Origin: Maribacter sp. MMG018
Lineage (GTDB): Bacteria > Bacteroidota > Bacteroidia > Flavobacteriales > Flavobacteriaceae
Length of the DNA: 50,723 nt
Assembly: GCF_018100785.1 (NCBI RefSeq)
Contig: NZ_JAGJEC010000007.1
Coordinates: 1-50,723, forward strand
Direction of reading: 5' to 3'
This document shows, piece by piece, positions 17,774 through 26,983 of this stretch. Under the pieces are notes generated by a model. It was not told where the DNA came from. It ran no database searches and was given only the letters and a program-made list of their open reading frames with translations. Both the position numbers and the translations under genes were made by a program. Positions within the stretch are counted from its first letter, which is position 1; each line of letters begins with the position of its first letter.

Positions 17774-19211
17774 AGCCGGTTATGCATTATTATTGAGCAT
17801 AAGTTGTGGGGCTCTTTACGCTCAAGATGTCAATACCCAAGTTGCCGACAACCAGGTAGAATCAATGGAGAGTGTTGCAGAAGCCAATGTTGCAACAAAA
17901 AAAGACTCTACCAATAACTTTAAAAAGTTGAAGTTGGATGGTATTGCCGCTGTGGTCGGGGACTATGTAATATTGGAATCGGATATAGAAAAGACCTTGA
18001 TCGATCTAAAGAGCCAAGGCGCGTCTACCGAAGATATTACCCGTTGTAGCCTTTTAGGTAAATTAATGGAAGATAGGCTGTATGCCCACCAAGCGGTACA
18101 GGATAGTATTTTGGTGTCCGACGATGAGGTAAATGCCGTGGGAGATAGACAGCTTCAGTCGTTGGTACAACAAATTGGGTCTATAGAAAAAGTACTGAAA
18201 TATTATAAAAAGGAAGACGAGCAGAGTTTTAGGGAAGAGTTGTTCAAAATCAACAAGCTTAGAATGCTTTCCGAGAAAATGCAGCAAGATATTATCGCCG
18301 ATATAGAAATAACCCCTGAAGAGGTTCGTCAGTTTTTTAACAAAATACCAGAGGACGAGCGCCCAGTGTTCGGTGCCGAATTGGAAATTGCCCAAATTGT
18401 AAAGGCGCCTAAACCTACAGAAGCCGAAAAGCAAAAGGTTATAGATAAACTAAACCAGATAAAAGCGGATGTAGAGGATAATGATGCCAGTTTTAGTGTA
18501 AAGGCGATATTGTATTCCCAAGATCCCGGTTCAAAATCTAAAGGTGGATTTTATAGTATTACGAAGGATACCGGTTTTGATAAAACATTTAAAGATGTGG
18601 CCTTTAGTTTAAGGGAAGGTGAGGTCTCTGAGCCTTTTGAGACCATTTTTGGGTATCACATCATATATATTGAAAAAATAAGGGGGCAAGAGTTGGATTT
18701 AAGGCATATTTTAATGCAGCCAGAAATATCCCAAGAAGCATTGGACGAGGCAAAGAGGGAGTTGGATACCATTCGAAAGAAAATTATGGATGGTGAATTT
18801 ACCTTTGCCGAAGCGGCGCTTAATTTTTCGGATGAAAAAGAAACCAAATTCGACGGGGGACTTTTAAGAAACCCCAAAGATTTTAGTTCTCGTTTTGAGT
18901 TAACCAAAATGGACCCTACACTTTACAATCAAGTAAGAAATTTGAAGGACAACGAAATTTCCTATCCCATATTGGAAGAAGATCCTAGAGGAGGGGCTTC
19001 AAAATATAAAATACTTAAAGTAACCAATCGCTATGATGAACATGTAGCTGATTTTGCTAAGGATTATACAAAAATACAAGAGTTGGCGCTTACGGAAAAG
19101 CAGTACAAGGCCATTAAAAAATGGATGGACGAACATATCGAGGATACCTATGTAAGTGTAAACGAAGCGAATAGAGACTGTGATTTTGCTAATAACTGGG
19201 TAAAAGAATAG
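17724..19211 (+). CDS. SurA-like periplasmic chaperone / parvulin peptidyl-prolyl isomerase
   Basis: Folds outer-membrane proteins in the periplasm. A signal peptide (AGYALLLSISCGALYAQ) is followed by a SurA N-terminal segment (LDGIAAVVGDYVILESDIEKTL) and two parvulin domains. The first covers about 210-310 (QIVKAP...SKGGFYSITKD...GEVSEPFETIFGYHIIYI). The second covers about 315-420 (LDLRHILMQP...FDGGLLRNPKDF). The start at 17724 gives a 50-base overlap with the upstream lipoprotein gene. A TTG at 17748 (then KFLQTINRA) would give a tidier signal peptide and is a real alternative. It is followed after 2 bases by the MoxR gene. Confidence 0.88.
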   Translation: MKQLKRKNLKFLQTINRAGYALLLSISCGALYAQDVNTQVADNQVESMESVAEANVATKKDSTNNFKKLKLDGIAAVVGDYVILESDIEKTLIDLKSQGASTEDITRCSLLGKLMEDRLYAHQAVQDSILVSDDEVNAVGDRQLQSLVQQIGSIEKVLKYYKKEDEQSFREELFKINKLRMLSEKMQQDIIADIEITPEEVRQFFNKIPEDERPVFGAELEIAQIVKAPKPTEAEKQKVIDKLNQIKADVEDNDASFSVKAILYSQDPGSKSKGGFYSITKDTGFDKTFKDVAFSLREGEVSEPFETIFGYHIIYIEKIRGQELDLRHILMQPEISQEALDEAKRELDTIRKKIMDGEFTFAEAALNFSDEKETKFDGGLLRNPKDFSSRFELTKMDPTLYNQVRNLKDNEISYPILEEDPRGGASKYKILKVTNRYDEHVADFAKDYTKIQELALTEKQYKAIKKWMDEHIEDTYVSVNEANRDCDFANNWVKE

Positions 19212-19213
19212 GT

Positions 19214-20167
19214 ATGTCTGATGTTGAAGCGGTCAAACTTCTAGTACAGAAGCACAACTCACTTAAAAGTGAAATAGCCAAGATTATAGTTGGCCAAGAC
19301 AGTGTTGTTGATCAAATTCTACTTTCTATTTATACAGGTGGGCATTCTCTTTTGATAGGTGTTCCGGGTCTCGCAAAAACATTAATGGTAAATACCATAG
19401 CTCAAGCACTTGGTCTTGATTTTAAGCGGATACAGTTTACACCGGATTTAATGCCCAGTGATATTTTGGGTAGCGAGGTTTTGGACCAGAACAGAAATTT
19501 TAAATTTATAAAAGGGCCCATATTCTCGAATATTATTTTGGCCGATGAGATAAATAGAACTCCCCCAAAAACCCAAGCTGCGTTGTTGGAGGCCATGCAA
19601 GAAAGAGCCGTTACCATTGCCGGACAGCAGTATAAATTAGATTTGCCCTATTTTGTATTGGCAACCCAAAACCCCATTGAGCAAGAAGGAACATACCCAT
19701 TACCAGAAGCGCAGTTGGATCGTTTTATGTTTGCGATCGAGTTAAAATATCCTACGGTCAAAGAAGAAATACAGATAGTAAAAAATACTACCTCCACTTC
19801 AAAAGTTGAGGTAAGACCACAGTTTAATGCAGAAGAAATTCTTAACGTACAGCAGTTGGTCAGAAGGGTGCCCGTACCCGATAATGTCGTGGAGTATGCG
19901 GTAAAATTGGTCAACAGTACACGACCAAACTTAGAAACGGCATCTGATTATGTGAAACAATATGTTGATTGGGGCGCTGGCCCAAGAGCTTCTCAAAACC
20001 TTATATTGGCGGCAAAGGCACATGCAGCGATCAATGGAAAATACTCTCCGGATATAGAAGATGTTCAGAAGGTTGCATATGGCATATTAAAACATCGTAT
20101 CATCAAAAACTACAAGGCCGAGGCCGAAGGTATCTCAGAAGAGAATATTATAAGCAAATTGTTGTAA
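19214..20167 (+). CDS. MoxR family AAA+ ATPase
   Basis: A 317-residue AAA+ ATPase of the AAA_3/MoxR group, chaperone-like proteins that usually act with a VWA- or DUF58-domain partner. Walker A is GVPGLAKT near residues 45-52. Walker B is IILADEINR, followed by the sensor region VLATQNPIEQEGTYPLPEAQLDRF typical of MoxR. The lid domain closes with WGAGPRASQNLILAAKAHA. The usual DUF58/VWA genes do not follow; the next gene is aconitase 189 bases on. The tight 2-base link to the SurA-like gene suggests an envelope stress or folding role. Confidence 0.9.
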   Translation: MSDVEAVKLLVQKHNSLKSEIAKIIVGQDSVVDQILLSIYTGGHSLLIGVPGLAKTLMVNTIAQALGLDFKRIQFTPDLMPSDILGSEVLDQNRNFKFIKGPIFSNIILADEINRTPPKTQAALLEAMQERAVTIAGQQYKLDLPYFVLATQNPIEQEGTYPLPEAQLDRFMFAIELKYPTVKEEIQIVKNTTSTSKVEVRPQFNAEEILNVQQLVRRVPVPDNVVEYAVKLVNSTRPNLETASDYVKQYVDWGAGPRASQNLILAAKAHAAINGKYSPDIEDVQKVAYGILKHRIIKNYKAEAEGISEENIISKLL

Positions 20168-20356
20168 TATCTTTTGTGGCCGAAAACTTGAGCTATTCCT
20201 AATAATAGGTCCATTTTTTTGTGCACCTTTTTTAAACTAAAGGGGGTAAATTCCAAGGATTGGTAAAAAAGCTATTAATCCTATGCCTTAAATTTTAATT
20301 GCCCCTCAGATTTTCTTAATTTTACGGAATTGCTTTAACCTTAAAATAAATAAATA

Positions 20357-22630
20357 ATGGCATTCGATATTGATATGATTAAAGGGGTGTACGCCAATAT
20401 GGCCGAGCGAGTGGATAAAGCTCGTGAACTAGTGGGGAAACCACTGACCCTTTCGGAGAAGATTTTGTATTCACATCTTTGGGACGGTAGCCCGACGAAA
20501 GTATTTACAAGAGGTAAGGATTATGTGGATTTTGCTCCGGATCGTATTGCTTGTCAAGATGCTACGGCACAGATGGCTTTGCTTCAATTTATGCAGGCCG
20601 GTAAACCTAAAGTAGCGGTACCTACAACTGTACACTGCGACCATTTGATTCAGGCAAAAAGTGGAGCTGCCGCCGATTTAAAAACGGCGAATAGCACTAG
20701 TGCGGAAGTATTTGACTTTTTAGAGTCCGTATCCAATAAATATGGAATAGGTTTTTGGAAACCGGGAGCTGGTATTATTCACCAAGTTGTTTTGGAGAAT
20801 TATGCCTTTCCAGGTGGAATGATGATAGGTACCGATTCACACACCGTTAACGCCGGTGGATTGGGAATGGTAGCTATTGGTGTCGGTGGGGCCGATGCCG
20901 TAGATGTTATGGCAGGTATGGCTTGGGAACTTAAGTTTCCAAAATTGATAGGAGTTAGGTTGACCGGTAAAATTTCTGGTTGGACCGCTCCAAAAGACGT
21001 TATCTTAAAAGTAGCCGAAATATTGACCGTAAAAGGTGGTACGGGTGCTATTGTAGAATATTTTGGTCCCGGGGCCAAAGCTTTGTCATGTACAGGTAAA
21101 GGAACCATATGTAACATGGGGGCTGAGATAGGAGCTACCACTTCTACCTTTGGTTATGACGAATCTATGGAAAGGTACCTTAGAGCTACCGATAGGGCAG
21201 ATGTAGCCGATGCGGCCAATGCTGTTAAGGAACATTTGACCGCAGATGCAGAGGTGTATGAAAATCCAGAGAAATATTTTGATCAAGTGATCGATATTGA
21301 CCTTTCTAAACTTACACCGCTTTTAAACGGACCTTTTACTCCAGATCTATCTACTCCTGTAGGAAAGGATATGACAAAAAAGGCTACCGAGAACGAATGG
21401 CCTATGCAAGTTGAGTGGGGTCTGATCGGTTCTTGTACCAACTCTTCTTATGAAGATTTGTCAAGGGCTTCCTCGATTGCGCAGCAAGCTTTGGATAAAG
21501 GATTAAAAATAAAAGCTGAATTAGGAATTAACCCTGGTTCTGAACAAGTACGCTATACTGCGGAAAGAGATGGTATTTTGGGTATATTCGAGAAATTGGA
21601 TGCTAAAATATTTACAAATGCATGTGGACCATGTATCGGGCAATGGGCTAGATATAGCGATCCAAAAAATGCACCTAAGAACAGTATTGTACATTCGTTT
21701 AACAGAAACTTTGCCAAACGTGCGGATGGTAACCCAAATACACACGCTTTTGTAGCGTCGCCAGAGATTACGGCGGCCATTGCAATTGCAGGCCGATTGG
21801 ATTTTAACCCAATGGAAGACACGTTGATCAACGAAGACGGTCAAGAAGTGAAATTCGATGAACCAACAGGTTGGGAATTGCCACCAAAAGGTTTTGAAGT
21901 AGAGGATGCAGGTTATTTAGCACCTATAGAAGATGGTTCTGGGGTAGAAGTGGTAGTTAGTCCAGAATCTGAAAGATTACAATTGCTAGAGCCTTTTGTT
22001 CCTATTAAGAACGAAGAGTTGCAAGGTGTTAAATTATTGATCAAGGCTTATGGTAAATGTACTACCGACCATATTTCTATGGCCGGACCTTGGTTACGTT
22101 TTAGAGGGCATTTGGACAACATTGCCAACAATACCCTTATAGGTGCTGTCAATGCTTTTAACAAAAAGACAAATTTGGTAAAAAACCAATTGACAGGTGA
22201 GTATGAAGGTGTGCCAGATACGCAAAGAGCATATAAGGCCAAAGGAATAAAGTCTATTGTTGTGGGCGATCATAACTACGGAGAAGGTTCTTCTAGGGAA
22301 CACGCCGCTATGCAACCTAGACATTTAGGTGTTGCCGCGGTCTTGGTTAAGTCTTTTGCACGTATCCATGAAACTAACTTAAAGAAACAAGGTATGTTGG
22401 GCTTAACGTTTGCCAATGAGAACGATTATGACCTAATTCAGGAGGATGATACCTTTAACTTCTTGGATATTACCGATTTTGCACCGGACAAGCCTTTGAC
22501 TATCGAGGTTGTTCATGCAGATGGTAGTAAAGATACAATTATGGCGAACCATACTTATAACGAAGCTCAGATCGGCTGGTTTAGAGAGGGTTCTGCGTTA
22601 AATGTGATCAAAAAAGAAAATGCTGCTTAA
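20357..22630 (+). CDS. acn: aconitate hydratase (mitochondrial-type)
   Basis: TCA-cycle enzyme interconverting citrate and isocitrate, with a [4Fe-4S] cluster. The iron-sulfur cysteines are visible in [11 protein letters not shown] and [10 protein letters not shown]. The swivel domain near the C-terminus carries [21 protein letters not shown] with the substrate-binding Ser/Arg residues. At 757 aa it matches the mitochondrial-type aconitase used by Bacteroidota rather than the longer AcnA or AcnB. It has a clear terminator just downstream and 189 bases of non-coding DNA upstream, so it is probably a single-gene unit. Confidence 0.95.
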   Translation: MAFDIDMIKGVYANMAERVDKARELVGKPLTLSEKILYSHLWDGSPTKVFTRGKDYVDFAPDRIACQDATAQMALLQFMQAGKPKVAVPTTVHCDHLIQAKSGAAADLKTANSTSAEVFDFLESVSNKYGIGFWKPGAGIIHQVVLENYAFPGGMMIGTDSHTVNAGGLGMVAIGVGGADAVDVMAGMAWELKFPKLIGVRLTGKISGWTAPKDVILKVAEILTVKGGTGAIVEYFGPGAKALSCTGKGTICNMGAEIGATTSTFGYDESMERYLRATDRADVADAANAVKEHLTADAEVYENPEKYFDQVIDIDLSKLTPLLNGPFTPDLSTPVGKDMTKKATENEWPMQVEWGLIGSCTNSSYEDLSRASSIAQQALDKGLKIKAELGINPGSEQVRYTAERDGILGIFEKLDAKIFTNACGPCIGQWARYSDPKNAPKNSIVHSFNRNFAKRADGNPNTHAFVASPEITAAIAIAGRLDFNPMEDTLINEDGQEVKFDEPTGWELPPKGFEVEDAGYLAPIEDGSGVEVVVSPESERLQLLEPFVPIKNEELQGVKLLIKAYGKCTTDHISMAGPWLRFRGHLDNIANNTLIGAVNAFNKKTNLVKNQLTGEYEGVPDTQRAYKAKGIKSIVVGDHNYGEGSSREHAAMQPRHLGVAAVLVKSFARIHETNLKKQGMLGLTFANENDYDLIQEDDTFNFLDITDFAPDKPLTIEVVHADGSKDTIMANHTYNEAQIGWFREGSALNVIKKENAA

Positions 22631-22653
22631 CATATAAAGCAAAATAAGTAAAG

Positions 22654-22681
22654 AAAACTCCCGATAATATTCGGGAGTTTT
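22654..22681 (+). terminator. intrinsic terminator after aconitase
   Basis: An 11-bp perfect stem (22654-22664 with 22671-22681), loop TAATAT, followed by a T-run. It lies 24 bases after the aconitase stop. Confidence 0.9.
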
Positions 22682-22707
22682 TTAGTTTTGGGAACTACGT
22701 TTTAAAA

Positions 22708-23262
22708 ATGAAGAGACAAACTGTTTATACGCTTTTAATAATCGCTTTTGTTTTATCTTTTTTTGTAACCCCCCTCGGTGACTACAGTAAAATTTTATTG
22801 AATAGGTGGTTGGCAACGGCCCCCACTATTATAAGTAAGGAGAATAGGGGTAAGATAACAGATTACGATTGGAAGTTAAAAGATGAAAAATGGAATCAAT
22901 TTAGTTTTGAAAAGTCTAAGGGAAAGGTCGTTTTTATCTCTTTCTGGACTTCATGGCATTTACCGTCACAAGCTCAATTAAAAGACATTCAATATTTATA
23001 TGACAAGTATAAGGGGAGAGTCGATTTTTATATCATTACCAATGAAGAGCGGGCGCCGGTAGAATTGTTTATGGAGAAAGAGGGGTATACATTTCCGGTT
23101 ACTTATCAAATTATTGGAGAGAGGAGTCCTTTGGGTATTTTAAAACCGCCAGGGTCTTATATATTGGATAAGAACGGTTATGTGGTAGTGCATCAAAATG
23201 CAGTCGCCGATTGGGATAACTCCAAGGTAGATCGTTTAATACAAAGTTTACTGGAAGAATAG
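22708..23262 (+). CDS. TlpA/thioredoxin-fold protein lacking the CxxC motif
   Basis: One N-terminal membrane anchor (residues 4-25) precedes a thioredoxin-like domain of the TlpA/AhpC-TSA kind: KGKVVFISFWTSWHLPS at the active-site position, then VDFYIITNE, the FPVTYQI region with the cis-Pro area, and PPGSYILDKNGYVVVHQ. Where WCxPC is expected the protein has W83-H84-L85-P86-S87, so both redox cysteines are gone. It therefore cannot do ordinary disulfide exchange and may be a binding or chaperone-like derivative. It would face the periplasm. The gene is convergent with crtZ. Confidence 0.82.
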   Translation: MKRQTVYTLLIIAFVLSFFVTPLGDYSKILLNRWLATAPTIISKENRGKITDYDWKLKDEKWNQFSFEKSKGKVVFISFWTSWHLPSQAQLKDIQYLYDKYKGRVDFYIITNEERAPVELFMEKEGYTFPVTYQIIGERSPLGILKPPGSYILDKNGYVVVHQNAVADWDNSKVDRLIQSLLEE

Positions 23263-23272
23263 TGCTTGCTGG

Positions 23273-23719
23273 TTACTTTTTAAAGTATTTAAAGGGAACC
23301 ATTAGCATGCCAAAACATTCACCATCCTTTTTGCCTAAATGTTTATGGTGCATCTTGTGCGCTCTTCTGACACCTTTTGCATACCAATGGTTGGCATTTC
23401 TAAAAAGTTTAAATCTTTGATGGATGAAAATATCGTGAACTAAAAAATAAGCGATACCATAGGCAAGAATGCCAAGTCCCAAAGGCCATCCGAACCAGTA
23501 ACCTATACTTCCCAGGTAGAATAGTATCATGCTTACAATGGCATAAAAGATAAAAAAGGCATCATTTCTTTCAAACCAAGAATCGTGGTCTTTTTGGTGA
23601 TGGTCTTTATGTAGGCTCCATAAAAAACCGTGCATGATGTATTTATGCGTAAACCAGGCCATGAACTCCATAAAAAAGAAGGTTCCCAAAAAAAGTGATA
23701 TCCAGATTATAGTGTTCAT
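23273..23719 (-). CDS. crtZ: beta-carotene hydroxylase (sterol desaturase family)
   Basis: Membrane di-iron hydroxylase that adds 3-OH groups to beta-ionone rings, giving zeaxanthin. The histidine clusters HKYIMH (25-30), HKDHH (37-41), HDIFIHQR and HKMHHKH are all present, and the length (148 aa) fits CrtZ. It has four hydrophobic spans. It is the last gene of the merR-crtI-crtB-crtZ operon, starting directly at the crtB stop. No lycopene cyclase gene is adjacent, so its beta-carotene substrate must come from a cyclase elsewhere. Confidence 0.9.
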   Translation of the reverse strand: MNTIIWISLFLGTFFFMEFMAWFTHKYIMHGFLWSLHKDHHQKDHDSWFERNDAFFIFYAIVSMILFYLGSIGYWFGWPLGLGILAYGIAYFLVHDIFIHQRFKLFRNANHWYAKGVRRAHKMHHKHLGKKDGECFGMLMVPFKYFKK

Positions 23720-24559
23720 TTAGACCAAATTCATTTTATATTTTACATAAGATCTCGCCAAAAGGCCGAACTTTTCATAGTTAGCAACTCTTATACGGGT
23801 GCTTTTAATGTCTAAAGAAGGGGTGTTCTGTAGTTTTTTTAATAATCTAAAATAATACCTGTAAGCGGTAAAAACCCCGAATTTAGCTTCGATAGGCAGT
23901 TTAATGATACCGGAGTACCCTAATTTAAAATCTGCTTTAATTTCATCTACAATTGCTGTTTTAGATTTTTCATTGAGGGCGGAGAGATCTGTGTTGGGGA
24001 AATAAGATCTATTTAATTCTTCAAAATCGGTTTTTACATCCCTAAGAAAATTCACTTTTTGAAATGCCGACCCCAGGGCCATTGCCGACTCTTTAAGGTT
24101 GTTATATAGCTTATCAGAGCCTTTTACGAATACTTTTAGGCACATTAGGCCTACAACATCGGCAGAACCATAGATGTACTCTTTATATTCTTCGTTTGTA
24201 TTGTATATAGTCTTGGTTAGGTCCATCCTCATACTCTTCATAAAAGAAGAGACCAAATGCTTTGGAATGTCATATTTGTGAAAAGTATGCTGAAATGAAT
24301 TTAAGATGGGGTTTAGGCTTATTCTGTCGTTCAGTGCCGCATCAAGATCTTCTTCGAATTTATTAAAAAGCAGGTGTTTGTCGTATGTATGAAAAGTGTC
24401 TACAATTTCGTCCGCAAATCTGACGAAGCCATAAATGTTGTATATGTCGCCCCTTATGGAGCTATGAAGCATTTTAGTTGCCAAGGCAAAGGAAGTGCTG
24501 TAGTTTTCTGTAACTATTTTGCTGCATTGATAGGAAACCTTGTCAAACGTTTGTTTCAT
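23720..24559 (-). CDS. crtB: 15-cis-phytoene synthase
   Basis: Condenses two geranylgeranyl diphosphates to phytoene, the first committed carotenoid step. Both Asp-rich metal/diphosphate motifs are visible: D50-EIV-D54 and D174-VKT-D178 within NFLRDVKTDFEE. SYFPNTDLS follows, as usual. At 279 aa it fits bacterial CrtB. Squalene synthase is less likely because the gene sits between crtI and crtZ. It starts 9 bases after crtI. Confidence 0.93.
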   Translation of the reverse strand: MKQTFDKVSYQCSKIVTENYSTSFALATKMLHSSIRGDIYNIYGFVRFADEIVDTFHTYDKHLLFNKFEEDLDAALNDRISLNPILNSFQHTFHKYDIPKHLVSSFMKSMRMDLTKTIYNTNEEYKEYIYGSADVVGLMCLKVFVKGSDKLYNNLKESAMALGSAFQKVNFLRDVKTDFEELNRSYFPNTDLSALNEKSKTAIVDEIKADFKLGYSGIIKLPIEAKFGVFTAYRYYFRLLKKLQNTPSLDIKSTRIRVANYEKFGLLARSYVKYKMNLV

Positions 24560-24568
24560 AGCTATAAG

Positions 24569-26026
24569 TTAGGTATTTTTTGTGATAAGTTCAGAAACTA
24601 ATTTCCCTGAGATCAAAGATGGGGGTACTCCTGGACCCGGAACCGTTAGTTGGCCGGTAAAAAATAAGTGCTTTACTTTTTTACTTTTTAAATTTGGTCG
24701 TAAGAAGGCGGTTTGCGATAAGGTGTTTGCCATCCCGTAGGCATTTCCTTTATATGAATTGTACCGTTCTTTAAAATCGTTTACACAAAAGGTTTCCTTG
24801 AATAAAATATTGTTCTTGATTTTCTGCCCTGTTTTAAACTCGAACCTATTCATGATAATATTAAAATATTGTTCTCGTAGCTCGGGGGTATCTTTAAGGT
24901 CGGGGGCAATGGGGACCAGAAAAAAACCTGTCTCGCAGTTTTCGGGCGCCATACCTTTATCGCTTACAGATGGAAAGTTAGCATAGAAAAGCGGATCGGA
25001 AGGCCATTGTGGGGTGTCGTAAATTTCTTTGGAATGGGTGTCAAAATCCGTATCAAAAAAAAGATTGTGGTGTTCTATGTTCTGTAGTTTTTTGTCGAAC
25101 CCGATATAGAACAGTAGTGATGAGGGCGCAAATGTTTTTTTGTTCCAGTAAGATGGTGGGTATTGTCTATGGTCTTCGTCCAAAAGACTTTCTGAATGGT
25201 GGTAGTCCGCACCACTTAAAACAATATCGCATTTGATTTCTTGCCCTTTGGAGATAATACCTACACTTTTCTTATTTTCTACAAGAATCTTGTCTACGGG
25301 GCTATTGGTGTGTATTGTAACCCCGAGTTCTGTAGCCAGCGACGCCATAGCTTTTATCACTTGGTACATACCTCCTTTTGGGTGCCAAGTTCCAAGACCA
25401 AAGTCCGCGAAATTCATAAAGCTATAAAACGAAGGGGTGTTGCTTGCCTTTGCCCCAAGAAAAAGCACCGGAAACTCTAAAGTGGCAATTAATTTCGGGT
25501 TCTTAAATTGTTTTCTGACAACGGTACTGATCGTCTTAAAAAACTGATCTACTTTTAATATGGTTTCTTTCGTCACCAATTCAAAAGGTGATAATCCCGG
25601 TCTGAGCACGATCTTATTAATGGCAATATCATAATTTTCTTGGGCCTGTGAAATAAATTTTCTGAGTTTGGTGGCACTTCCTTTTTCAATCCGTTCAAAT
25701 TCTGTGCATATTTTATCCAAAGAATCTCCGATAGTAATAACATCGTCCGTAAAGAAAATTTTATAGGCCGGACTCAGCTTATCCAAAGTATAGTAGTCGG
25801 AAGTCTTTTTGCCAAAATCGTTAAAAAATTTGTCAAAAATGTCGGGCATCCAATACCAACTGGGTCCCATATCAAAAGTAAATCCGTCTCTGATCAATTG
25901 AGATGCCCTGCCACCGATAACGTCGTTTTTTTCGTAGATGGTTACCTCGTATCCGGCTTTTGCCAAATAGCAAGATGCGGAAAGTGAGGAGAAGCCAGAA
26001 CCGATAATAACAACGTTTTTGTTCAT
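24569..26026 (-). CDS. crtI: phytoene desaturase
   Basis: FAD-dependent desaturase that converts phytoene to lycopene at the membrane. The N-terminal dinucleotide-binding motif is VVIIGSGFSSLSASCYLAKAGYEV with the ribose-binding Glu at about 32, and the CrtI C-terminal signature reads FFTGQLTVPGPGVPPSLISGK. At 485 aa the length is typical. It starts 8 bases after the MerR-type regulator gene, so it lies in the same transcript. The number of desaturation steps cannot be read from the sequence, but four (to lycopene) is usual beside crtZ. Confidence 0.94.
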   Translation of the reverse strand: MNKNVVIIGSGFSSLSASCYLAKAGYEVTIYEKNDVIGGRASQLIRDGFTFDMGPSWYWMPDIFDKFFNDFGKKTSDYYTLDKLSPAYKIFFTDDVITIGDSLDKICTEFERIEKGSATKLRKFISQAQENYDIAINKIVLRPGLSPFELVTKETILKVDQFFKTISTVVRKQFKNPKLIATLEFPVLFLGAKASNTPSFYSFMNFADFGLGTWHPKGGMYQVIKAMASLATELGVTIHTNSPVDKILVENKKSVGIISKGQEIKCDIVLSGADYHHSESLLDEDHRQYPPSYWNKKTFAPSSLLFYIGFDKKLQNIEHHNLFFDTDFDTHSKEIYDTPQWPSDPLFYANFPSVSDKGMAPENCETGFFLVPIAPDLKDTPELREQYFNIIMNRFEFKTGQKIKNNILFKETFCVNDFKERYNSYKGNAYGMANTLSQTAFLRPNLKSKKVKHLFFTGQLTVPGPGVPPSLISGKLVSELITKNT

Positions 26027-26034
26027 ATAAGCCT

Positions 26035-26928
26035 TTAAAGTTCGTTAACCACTTGTTCTATAGAGGTGAATGTTTTTATATAATGGGGCAATTGTGAGAC
26101 CTCTACAAATTTGACCTGTCGGCCCAATATCCAAAAATTGGGATTCGAATGTTTTGAGGCTATATTTTCAAAGTTTTTGATATATGTGTTAACATGGTCT
26201 TTGTCAGGTTTTACCGTGAAGTATGAAAGGAAATAGATGTTCTCAAAGTATTTCATAACGTCTACCAAGTTTTCCAATGGAACGGTTTGTCCTAGGTAAA
26301 CACATTTATAGCCTTTCGACAAAATTTCGTAATTAAGATATAGGAGGCCTATTTCGTGAATTTCATTTTCAGGTAAGAACGAAACAAATACCTTGTCGGT
26401 TTTAGTGGGGGTCGGATGTTGAACTTTTTCTGTGTTGATTAATATTTTTTGTTTTATTAAACCGGTAATAAAATGTTCGTGTGCCGGGCTAATGGTATCT
26501 GTCTGCCACAACAGTCCTATTTCATTTAACAAGGGAATAAATGTTTCCTTGAATACTTCTCTAAAACTATGGGTGCTCAGTAATTTGTTGTAGGTGTCAA
26601 AAAAAAGTGTTTGGTCAAAATTGACCATGGCCAATTTAAATGTGTTTAAAACATGTGAATTGTTATTCTTTTTAGATACTACTTCTTTGACTTTTAAGGG
26701 TATTTCCGCTTCTGGTATTTTTGCTATTTTAGATATTTTGTAACCGTTATGGTATAATAACGTTACGTTCAAAAGCTTTTGTAAACTGGCAATACTATAG
26801 TTTCTGATGTTGGTATCGGTACGCTCTGGTGAAAGTAGATTGTATCTTTTTTCCCAGATTCTAATGGTGTGTGCTTTAATGCCCGAAAGGTTTTCCAAGT
26901 CCCTGATGCTAAATACTTTTTTCGGCAT
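26035..26928 (-). CDS. CarH/LitR-type B12-binding MerR photoreceptor regulator
   Basis: N-terminal MerR helix-turn-helix (residues 1-75, FSIRDLENLSGIKAHTIRIWEKRY), a four-helix cap and a C-terminal cobalamin-binding Rossmann domain. The CarH light-sensing signature is complete: W141-x9-E151-H152 (LLWQTDTISPAHEHF) on the cap and the E-x-H191-x-x-G motif (ENEIHEIG) for the lower axial ligand, followed by KGYKCVYLGQ. In CarH the dark adenosylcobalamin form is a DNA-bound tetramer, and light breaks it apart and derepresses carotenoid genes. Here it is the first gene of the crt operon, so it probably controls itself and crtI-crtB-crtZ. A TAAATTTG box lies on the minus strand at 26957-26964. Confidence 0.88.
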   Translation of the reverse strand: MPKKVFSIRDLENLSGIKAHTIRIWEKRYNLLSPERTDTNIRNYSIASLQKLLNVTLLYHNGYKISKIAKIPEAEIPLKVKEVVSKKNNNSHVLNTFKLAMVNFDQTLFFDTYNKLLSTHSFREVFKETFIPLLNEIGLLWQTDTISPAHEHFITGLIKQKILINTEKVQHPTPTKTDKVFVSFLPENEIHEIGLLYLNYEILSKGYKCVYLGQTVPLENLVDVMKYFENIYFLSYFTVKPDKDHVNTYIKNFENIASKHSNPNFWILGRQVKFVEVSQLPHYIKTFTSIEQVVNEL

Positions 26929-26983
26929 TGTTTATTTTTTTAAGTAAAAAGTTAAACAAATTTACGATTTAAGATGGAACAAA
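26929..26983 (-). promoter_or_regulatory. carotenoid operon promoter/operator candidate
   Basis: On the minus strand a TAAATTTG -7-like box (plus 26957-26964) lies about 28 bases before the merR start. A TTTG (plus 26980-26983) is upstream but only 15 bases away instead of about 19. An inverted repeat TGTTTA (26929-26934) / TAAACA (26953-26958) spans the leader and touches the box, a possible operator for the MerR-type regulator. Confidence 0.35.

Noticed and set aside
20168..20356. Spacer before aconitase, checked for a small gene or iron-responsive element
   Set aside because: No convincing reading frame, IRE-like loop or canonical promoter pair was found.
21553..21844. Long antisense reading frames inside aconitase
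   Set aside because: They are shadows of a highly conserved coding frame and have no start context or family features.
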